Shown here one piece after another: positions 6,882 to 11,115 of a DNA stretch of 11,115 nucleotides. The position numbers and the translations under genes are program-made. The stretch comes from Bacillota bacterium (GTDB taxonomy: Bacteria > Bacillota > Clostridia > Tissierellales > Sedimentibacteraceae). The notes below the pieces were generated by a model that worked only from the letters and a program-made list of their open reading frames with translations, did not search any database and was not told the DNA's origin. The stretch lies in assembly GCA_029239575.1 (NCBI GenBank), contig JARBUP010000073.1, positions 1-11,115 on the forward strand, written 5' to 3'. Numbering within the stretch: position 1 is the stretch's first letter; every line of letters begins with the position of its first letter.

Positions 6882-7712
6882 TTGAATTATAAAATGGTAG
6901 TTACTGATTTAGATGGAACTTTATTAAATGATGATAAAAAGATTAGTAAGATGGATGTTGAAATTTTAAATAAACTTCATGAATTAAAGATTGAAATTGT
7001 AATTGCTACAGGAAGAAATTATTATCTCGCTAAAAAGCTGACAGAGCAAATTAAAAATATTAATCCTGTTATATTAGCTAACAACGGTGCTATCGTTAGG
7101 CGATCTCACACTGATGAAGTTTTAGAATGCAATTATTTAGATTTTGAATACTTTAAAAAAATATATGAACAAGGATTAAAATATAATTTACATCCTGTTT
7201 TACATGTGGATGAATATAAGAATGGCTATGATATGATTTATGAACAAGATAATACAGATGAAATGTATTTAGGTTATGTAGATAAAAATAATAAAAGAGC
7301 AAAACTTACAAAATTTGAACATAGCATAAACAATATATTAGCAGTTTGTTATTTGTCAGAAAATAAAAAATTAAATGATTTATATTTTGAAACAAATAAA
7401 ATAAATGATGGAAAATTTAATTCTCTATGCAATTTGAATTTGAAAAATAAAGCGTTGCTTGAATTTTTACATATAGATGGCTGTAAATGGAGATCTTTAA
7501 AAAAGTATGCTGAAAGTATAAATATTTTCCCAGAAGAAATTATTTCCTTTGGTGATGACAATAATGATATAGAATTAATTATAAATTCTGGTTTTGGAAT
7601 AGCCATGAAAAACGGAACAGAAAGTTGTATTAATGCTGCAGATAAAATTTCTGAATTTGATAATAACAACTCAGGTGTTTCTAAGGAGCTATTAAAAATA
7701 TTTTCAATTTAA
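6882..7712 (+). CDS. Cof-type HAD-superfamily phosphatase
   Basis: A 276-aa cytoplasmic hydrolase of the Cof/YwpJ-like HAD type IIB group, the usual length. Motif I is DLDGTLL with nucleophile Asp9 and acid Asp11. Motif II is Thr43 in IATGR. A cap domain spans about 84-195. The motif III lysine is probably Lys202. Motif IV is GDDNND (224-229), which binds Mg2+. The lysine lies in CKWRSL rather than the common KGxAL form, a mild departure. Members dephosphorylate sugar phosphates, flavin or pyridoxal phosphates; the substrate cannot be read from sequence. TTG 6882 is chosen because AGGAGGTGG (6869-6877) is correctly spaced to it; the Met codon at 6894 would be too far and would trim the first strand. 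It stands alone between the opp terminator and the DUF378 gene. Confidence 0.9.
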   Translation: MNYKMVVTDLDGTLLNDDKKISKMDVEILNKLHELKIEIVIATGRNYYLAKKLTEQIKNINPVILANNGAIVRRSHTDEVLECNYLDFEYFKKIYEQGLKYNLHPVLHVDEYKNGYDMIYEQDNTDEMYLGYVDKNNKRAKLTKFEHSINNILAVCYLSENKKLNDLYFETNKINDGKFNSLCNLNLKNKALLEFLHIDGCKWRSLKKYAESINIFPEEIISFGDDNNDIELIINSGFGIAMKNGTESCINAADKISEFDNNNSGVSKELLKIFSI

Positions 7713-7786
7713 AAATATTTTAAACATGTACATATTTCTCTTTGATTGTCAATATAATGTATAAAGAATTGATTTAAGGAGGATAT

Positions 7787-7978
7787 ATGGGAATTATAAC
7801 TGCAATAGCATCAATATTAGTTGTTTTAGGAGCTTTGAACTGGGGTCTTTATGGAATTGCAAAAATTGATTTGATTGACAATTTTTTTGGAGGGCTTAAA
7901 AGTCCAGTTGGTAGAGTATTATACATATTAATAGGTCTTGCTGGCTTATTCACATTACTCTATGTTATATTTGCATAA
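7787..7978 (+). CDS. DUF378 family small membrane protein (YuzA-like)
   Basis: A 63-aa protein with two hydrophobic helices (about 4-25 and 41-62) around a short loop (KIDLIDNFFGG). The segments GALNWGLYGI and the C-terminal VLYILIGLAGLFTLLY are characteristic of DUF378, to which B. subtilis YuzA belongs. No function is established for the family. The SD AAGGAGG (7776-7782) lies 4 nt before ATG. A TATAAT at 7753-7758 could be its -10 box, but I see no good -35 partner, so transcription may come partly from the HAD gene 74 nt upstream, since no terminator separates them. The gene converges with the minus-strand gene at 8092-8328 on a shared hairpin. Confidence 0.88.
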   Translation: MGIITAIASILVVLGALNWGLYGIAKIDLIDNFFGGLKSPVGRVLYILIGLAGLFTLLYVIFA

Positions 7979-8038
7979 ACACCGGATAAGAAAACCACCC
8001 TAATACTTAGGATAACAAAATAATAAATAATATAAAAA

Positions 8039-8082
8039 AATACAAAAGACTTTTGATATATTTATCAAAAGTCTTTTGTATT
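8039..8082. terminator. Bidirectional terminator between convergent genes
   Basis: Bases 8039-8058 pair perfectly with 8063-8082 (20 bp, loop TATT). A run of seven A (8034-8040) reads as a T tract on the minus strand, serving the 78-aa gene. On the plus strand TTCATTCGTTTTT follows, a weaker tail for the DUF378 gene. Position between two convergent stop codons supports the role. Confidence 0.85.
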
Positions 8083-8091
8083 CATTCGTTT

Positions 8092-8328
8092 TTATTGCAT
8101 GCTGTTCATTGACATATTGCTTACAGCTTTAGTTACTTTTTGAACCATATTATTTCCTTGCATATTACTACTAACCATTTCTGCTGATCCAAGTAGAATA
8201 TTTGCTACTCCAAAACCTATTAATCCATTTCTATAAGTGTTTGGTAAATTTGAATTTTTAAGTGCTAATCCTGTTGCTGCAACTGCTGTTCCTAAGATAG
8301 TTGGAACTAAACCATTTTTCATATTCAT
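8092..8328 (-). CDS. Small two-helix protein of unknown function
   Basis: A 78-aa protein that I do not recognise as a named family. Residues about 7-23 (LVPTILGTAVAATGLAL) and 34-52 (NGLIGFGVANILLGSAEMV) are hydrophobic and rich in small residues, so a small membrane hairpin or amphipathic pair is likely. The tail (53-78) is polar and rich in Asn, Met, Ser and Gln (SNMQGNN, SNMSMNSMQ). It has no cysteine and no signal peptide cleavage site. Its start is well supported: minus-strand AGGAGG (8339-8334) lies 5 nt before ATG at 8328. It is divergent from the radical SAM gene across a 215-bp AT-rich region, and it ends near a strong bidirectional terminator. The clean SD and terminator argue that it is real. 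Confidence 0.8.
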   Translation of the reverse strand: MNMKNGLVPTILGTAVAATGLALKNSNLPNTYRNGLIGFGVANILLGSAEMVSSNMQGNNMVQKVTKAVSNMSMNSMQ

Positions 8329-8462
8329 AAAAACCTCCTAAATAAATCTGATTTTGTTTTAATATTATCTACAAAAAACTAAAAATAATATCATATAATT
8401 AATGGAAATAAAGAAAAAAATATATGTACTTTACAAAATCCACAAATATTTTACAAAAAAAA

Positions 8463-8491
8463 TTGATTTTAAAAAATATTTTCTTTATAAT
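8463..8491 (+). promoter_or_regulatory. Promoter of the radical SAM gene
   Basis: TTGATT (8463-8468), a 17-bp spacer and TATAAT (8486-8491). Transcription would start near 8498, with a leader of about 46 nt before ATG 8544. Just upstream lie two copies of TTTACAAAA (8430-8438 and 8450-8458) 20 bp apart. Confidence 0.6.
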
Positions 8492-8543
8492 AAAATAAAA
8501 ACTAAAAAATTGGTAAAATTAGATATAAGAGGATGCTTAACTA

Positions 8544-9464
8544 ATGACAGAATTATATAATGAATATTCAAAATATTTAAAAAATAAATATAAAGAAAAA
8601 GTATATAAACTTCCTGTAAATCTTCCTGTAACATGTCCTAATAGAGATGGTACAATAGGACATGGTGGTTGCACATTCTGTGCAGAAGTAGGAACTGGTT
8701 TTGAAATGCTTGATAATCAGATAAGTGTTGCGAATCAAATAAAAACTAATATGGATTATATATCAAAAAAATATAAAGCTAAAAAATTTATTGCTTATTT
8801 TCAAAACTACACAAATACATACCTAAGCATTGAGTTATTTAAAAAATATATAGAAGACGCTATAGTAGAAAATATAGTGGAAATTTCAATTTCAACTAGG
8901 CCTGACTGCTTAGGAGAAGAATATTTACAATATTTAAGTTATATAAAAAAAGAATACAACATAAATATATCTATTGAGCTTGGACTTCAGACAGTAAATT
9001 ATCACACTCTAATTCAAATCAACAGAGGACACACTCTTGCAGATTTTATTGATGCGGTTATTCGGATTAAAAAATATGATTTTGAAATATGTACCCATGT
9101 TATTTTAAATTTACCAAATGACAATAAAGAGGATACTATAGAAACAGCAAAAATTCTGTCCGCATTAAAAGTAGATCAAGTAAAACTTCATTCATTATAT
9201 ATAATGGAAAATACTAAAATGGGAATGCTATATAAAAATAATGAAATTCAAATAATTACAAAAGACGAATATGTGGATAGGGTTATTTTATTTCTCGAAC
9301 ATTTAAATGAAAACATAGTGGTTCAAAGACTCATTGGTAGAGCTCCAAAAGAAAATTCTCTTTTTGTAAACTGGGGGATGAGCTGGTGGAAAATAAAAGA
9401 TGAAATTTTAGAAAAGATGATACAAGGAGGTAGCTATCAAGGTAAAAAAGCAAAATTTTTGTAA
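8544..9464 (+). CDS. Radical SAM protein, TIGR01212/YhcC-YtqA family
   Basis: A 306-aa protein, almost the length of E. coli YhcC. Cys31, Cys43 and Cys46 form the C-x11-C-x2-C pattern of this Elp3-like group (CPNRDGT, then GGCTFC) and should bind the [4Fe-4S] cluster that cleaves S-adenosylmethionine. Other family landmarks are FQNYTNTY (86-93), STRPDCL (117-123), ELGLQT (145-150), RGH (161-163) and KLHSLY (214-219). B. subtilis YtqA of this family has, as I recall, been linked to modification of the tRNA wobble uridine together with the methyltransferase YtqB; that role here is inference. YtqB is not next door. The SD AAGAGGA (8527-8533) is 10 nt before ATG. A 9-bp AT inverted repeat (9451-9459 with 9468-9476) overlaps the stop. 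Confidence 0.9.
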   Translation: MTELYNEYSKYLKNKYKEKVYKLPVNLPVTCPNRDGTIGHGGCTFCAEVGTGFEMLDNQISVANQIKTNMDYISKKYKAKKFIAYFQNYTNTYLSIELFKKYIEDAIVENIVEISISTRPDCLGEEYLQYLSYIKKEYNINISIELGLQTVNYHTLIQINRGHTLADFIDAVIRIKKYDFEICTHVILNLPNDNKEDTIETAKILSALKVDQVKLHSLYIMENTKMGMLYKNNEIQIITKDEYVDRVILFLEHLNENIVVQRLIGRAPKENSLFVNWGMSWWKIKDEILEKMIQGGSYQGKKAKFL

Positions 9465-9496
9465 AAGAAAATTTTGTAAAAAGTAAAAATAGTTAG

Positions 9497-9524
9497 TGTA
9501 AACATTTTCAATATGTGGTACAAT
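9497..9524 (+). promoter_or_regulatory. Possible promoter of the P-loop protein gene
   Basis: An extended -10 TGGTACAAT (9516-9524) with only a weak -35 (TGTAAA, 9497-9502, 16-bp spacer). The -10 overlaps two direct copies of CAATATGT (9509-9516 and 9521-9528). Transcription would start near 9531. Confidence 0.4.
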
Positions 9525-9579
9525 ATGTATGTAATAGTTTTGCTTTTTTAAAAATACAAAAATTAGGAGTGTGATTATT

Positions 9580-10011
9580 ATGGTGCAATTAGTTTGCGGA
9601 CACAGTGGCACAGGAAAAACAACAAGAATGATTGATATGGCAAATAGTAGGCTTGACAGTGTTCAGGGCAAAGTAGTTTTCTTAGAAGCTAACAATAGAC
9701 ACATATTTGATTTAGATTATAAAATCAGATATATAAACACAAAAGAATATGGATTGATGAATGATGAGCAATTCCAGGGGTTTGTATGTGGTTTAATTGC
9801 AACTGATTATGATGTTGAAGTGGTTTACATAGATGGATTATATAAAATAGCACAGACCGGTAAGGATAAATTACAATTAGTAATAGATAGATTAGAATAT
9901 TTGTCCGATAAATTTAATGTTGATTTTATAATGAGCATAAATTATGATTTTGAAGATTTGCCCGAATCATTAAGGGATAGAATAGTAAGTGATGAATTAT
10001 TAAGAGTTTAA
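9580..10011 (+). CDS. Small P-loop NTPase-like protein of unknown function
   Basis: A 143-aa cytoplasmic protein beginning with a beta strand and a clear Walker A motif GHSGTGKT (7-14). Near 79-86 VEVVYIDG looks like Walker B with Asp85. The rest (KVVFLEANN, FIMSIN) fits alternating strands of a P-loop fold. It resembles uncharacterised Clostridia ATP-binding proteins that are sometimes labelled after PilT or thymidine-kinase-like P-loops, but I cannot name the family. It is too short to hold an obvious arginine finger domain or partner domain. ATG 9580 is chosen: AGGAG (9565-9569) gives 10 nt spacing, whereas the in-frame GTG at 9571 is only 1 nt away. It is preceded by a probable promoter and followed by a strong terminator, so it is likely a single-gene unit. 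Confidence 0.82.
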   Translation: MVQLVCGHSGTGKTTRMIDMANSRLDSVQGKVVFLEANNRHIFDLDYKIRYINTKEYGLMNDEQFQGFVCGLIATDYDVEVVYIDGLYKIAQTGKDKLQLVIDRLEYLSDKFNVDFIMSINYDFEDLPESLRDRIVSDELLRV

Positions 10012-10028
10012 TAATAAATTAGATAGAT

Positions 10029-10060
10029 AAAATCCACTAATTAAATTGGTGGATTTTTTT
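10029..10060 (+). terminator. Intrinsic terminator of the P-loop protein gene
   Basis: Bases 10029-10041 pair with 10045-10057 (core AATCCAC with GTGGATT, one G-T wobble, 3-nt loop), followed by a T run that ends at 10060. It starts 18 nt after the stop codon. Confidence 0.88.
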
Positions 10061-10062
10061 AG

Positions 10063-10091
10063 TTGATAAACATTCAATATTCTGTTAAAAT
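10063..10091 (+). promoter_or_regulatory. Promoter of the 184-aa protein gene
   Basis: TTGATA (10063-10068), a 17-bp spacer and TAAAAT (10086-10091) preceded by TGT, giving an extended -10. It begins three bases after the previous terminator's T run, so the next gene is an independent unit with a start near 10098 and a leader of about 39 nt. Confidence 0.6.
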
Positions 10092-10136
10092 CTTATATGG
10101 ACTAAATATTGTTTTACAATTAGAAAGAGTGATTAT

Positions 10137-10691
10137 ATGAATTATTTTAAAAGAAACAAAACTATTTTCGATGAATTTTTTGAGCACAGGGATATGCTTA
10201 TAATTCAGCATATGAATGGAGATATAAATAAAAAAGAGTATCTTGAACTTAATTACAATTATATGCTTGAAAAATCTGTTAAACCATTTGAAAGAATTGA
10301 CAGCTTCGAAAAAGGAATGTATAACTATCAATATTTCAATATGATGGCAAAATATCATAGGATGGTTGCACAGGATATAAAGGAAAAAGGAAAGCATATT
10401 AGTTTTTACAGTAAATATTTGCAAGAAGCAGATTATTATTACAACGAAAAAGATAAAACTTCTTTTAGACTTTTAAGGTTTTTGCAATATGATAATGTAG
10501 AGGCTTATTTTATAAAAATGGAATCAGTTCTTCTTGAAGGTAAGCTTTATGAAATTGTTTTAAAAGATTTCGAATTTGCTGTATTGCATTCAAAAAGCAT
10601 TTGGCTTTTAGAAGTTCTAAAAAAAGAAAAAGTATTTTTAGAAGGTAGAAAAAAATCAGTTATAGATTATTATGTAAATGAAAAATATTAA
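10137..10691 (+). CDS. Conserved-looking hypothetical protein, possibly DUF6648
   Basis: A 184-aa soluble, largely helical protein, rich in Tyr, Lys and Glu, with no signal peptide, membrane segment or catalytic motif that I can see. The N-terminal stretch IFDEFFEHRDMLI (10-22) and GDINKKEYLELN (28-39) recall a family of unknown Clostridia proteins that I believe is DUF6648; this is memory, not a search. The middle (SFEKGMYNYQYFNMMAKYHR, 56-75) looks like a helical pair. It is cysteine-free. The start ATG has a modest SD (AAAGAG, about 10124-10129). It has its own promoter and ends at a 22-bp bidirectional hairpin shared with the convergent YceG-like gene. The function is unknown. Confidence 0.8.
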   Translation: MNYFKRNKTIFDEFFEHRDMLIIQHMNGDINKKEYLELNYNYMLEKSVKPFERIDSFEKGMYNYQYFNMMAKYHRMVAQDIKEKGKHISFYSKYLQEADYYYNEKDKTSFRLLRFLQYDNVEAYFIKMESVLLEGKLYEIVLKDFEFAVLHSKSIWLLEVLKKEKVFLEGRKKSVIDYYVNEKY

Positions 10692-10743
10692 AAAAACAAT
10701 GGGAAGTTTCATTTGTATATCAATGAAACTTCCCATTGTTTTT
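10692..10743. terminator. Bidirectional terminator, 22-bp hairpin
   Basis: Bases 10692-10713 pair perfectly with 10722-10743 around an 8-nt loop. The GC-containing core (CAATGGGAAG with CTTCCCATTG) is flanked by A runs on the left and T runs on the right, so each strand ends with a U tract. It lies between the stops of the convergent genes at 10691 and 10759. Confidence 0.9.
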
Positions 10744-10758
10744 GTTAACGTTTTAAAT

Positions 10759-11115
10759 TTAATTCATATGTGCAATTATTTTAATTACGTCATCTATTGA
10801 CATTCCTTTTTCAATTTCATATGTTCCGCTTTGAAGCTTTGTATCAAGCCCTAATGAAACTGAACGGCTTAAAAATTCATTTTCATCTTCAATTAAATTC
10901 TCATTTACCAATATTTCAGCTATGACACCTGGTAAAGAACCTTGTGGTATTTCAACTGTTATAACCGAATTATTGACTTCTTCAGGATCATTATCCTCTT
11001 CATTTTCATTGCTTGAGCCTTCATTTGTATTAGCATTTTGGCTTGTATTTGGGATGCTTGCAATTGCTTCTTTTTCTATACCTTTATTAAACAATATATC
11101 AAAGCGCCATGCCAA
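10759..11115 (-). CDS. YceG/MltG-like LysM-type domain protein without catalytic domain, partial
   Basis: The 5' end lies outside the window; 118 residues are visible, and the first codon at the edge (TTG) is probably internal. An acidic, Asn/Ser/Glu-rich linker (about residues 24-49 of the fragment) leads to a compact C-terminal domain (51-116) with IPQGSLPGVIAEIL, GLDTKLQSGTYEIEKG and MSIDDVIKII. This is the pattern of the LysM-like N-terminal domain of the endolytic transglycosylase MltG (YceG family). However, the protein stops right after it, so the glutamate-bearing lytic domain is absent. The usual order for such short proteins would be a cytoplasmic end, one membrane helix, a linker and this domain outside the cell; the helix would lie beyond the window. 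A peptidoglycan-binding or regulatory role is inference. Confidence 0.72.
   Translation of the reverse strand: MAWRFDILFNKGIEKEAIASIPNTSQNANTNEGSSNENEEDNDPEEVNNSVITVEIPQGSLPGVIAEILVNENLIEDENEFLSRSVSLGLDTKLQSGTYEIEKGMSIDDVIKIIAHMN

Noticed and set aside
7349..7669. Minus-strand open frame of 106 codons inside the HAD gene
   Set aside because: It lies wholly within a gene with clear HAD motifs and shows no family features of its own.
7999..8011. Small CCTAA/TTAGG hairpin after the DUF378 gene
   Set aside because: Only 5 bp with a 3-nt loop and no T tract; the 20-bp hairpin nearby explains termination.
6834..8430. Shared ATGTAC(A/T) words before the HAD, DUF378 and radical SAM genes
   Set aside because: Short AT-rich words at differing distances from the promoters; not enough to call a common operator.
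8533..8544. Mini-ORF of three codons (ATG CTT AAC TAA) overlapping the radical SAM start
   Set aside because: Its ATG abuts the SD with no spacing; there is no evidence of translation.
9451..9476. AT-only inverted repeat over the radical SAM stop codon as a terminator
   Set aside because: Nine A-T-rich pairs, an 8-nt loop and no following T tract; probably low-complexity coincidence.
9571..9579. GTG 9571 as the start of the P-loop protein
   Set aside because: It is only 1 nt after AGGAG; ATG 9580 has workable spacing and places the first strand right at the N-terminus.
10074..10424. Minus-strand open frame of 116 codons opposite the 184-aa protein
   Set aside because: Its Phe/Ile-rich product mirrors the Lys/Glu/Asn-rich plus frame; there is no terminator or SD in support.
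1..11115. Mobile elements, CRISPR arrays, tRNA/rRNA genes, phage or defence genes
   Set aside because: No transposase, integrase or nuclease motifs, no regularly spaced repeats and no structured RNA gene were seen on either strand.

Overview
The window is AT-rich DNA (roughly 30% GC by eye). It has strong purine-rich Shine-Dalgarno sites, frequent TTG/GTG starts and A/T-ended codons. Together with the family content (PepD, a complete Opp transporter, DUF378, a YtqA-type radical SAM protein, a YceG-like protein), this suggests a low-GC anaerobic Firmicute of the class Clostridia, perhaps an amino-acid or peptide fermenter of the Tissierellales/Sedimentibacter kind. The class-level assignment is reasonable; the genus is a guess.

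Left part (1-6813): peptide use. The window opens in the 3' end of an M20-family aminoacyl-histidine dipeptidase (pepD-like). A 318-bp gap follows, with an AT-rich hairpin and two near-consensus tandem promoters. Then comes a full oligopeptide ABC transporter in the order oppB-oppC-oppD-oppF-oppA. The four membrane/ATPase genes are tightly packed, and oppD and oppF overlap. The lipoprotein gene oppA is set apart by a 130-bp spacer that holds its own promoter, placed inside a 14-bp inverted repeat, and a second palindrome where the transcript should begin. A terminator closes the locus. Import by Opp and cleavage by PepD-type peptidases form one nutritional pathway.

Middle part (6814-8543): small housekeeping or unknown genes. 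These are a Cof-type HAD phosphatase with a TTG start, a 63-aa DUF378 membrane protein, and on the minus strand a 78-aa two-helix protein of unknown function. The last two converge on a 20-bp perfect hairpin that should terminate both strands.

Right part (8544-11115): a YhcC/YtqA-type radical SAM protein with its own promoter; a 143-aa P-loop protein of unknown function ending in a good terminator; a 184-aa unknown protein with its own extended -10 promoter; and on the minus strand, cut by the window end, the C-terminal part of a protein with an acidic linker and a YceG/MltG-type LysM-like domain but no catalytic domain. A 22-bp hairpin separates the last two convergent genes.

I see no insertion sequence, phage gene, CRISPR array, tRNA or rRNA. 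The window looks like ordinary chromosomal backbone. The points most worth a second look are the oppA promoter architecture, the enlarged extracellular segment of OppC, the catalytic-domain-less YceG-like protein, and the two unknown proteins at 9580-10691. None of these amounts to clear evidence for a new system.
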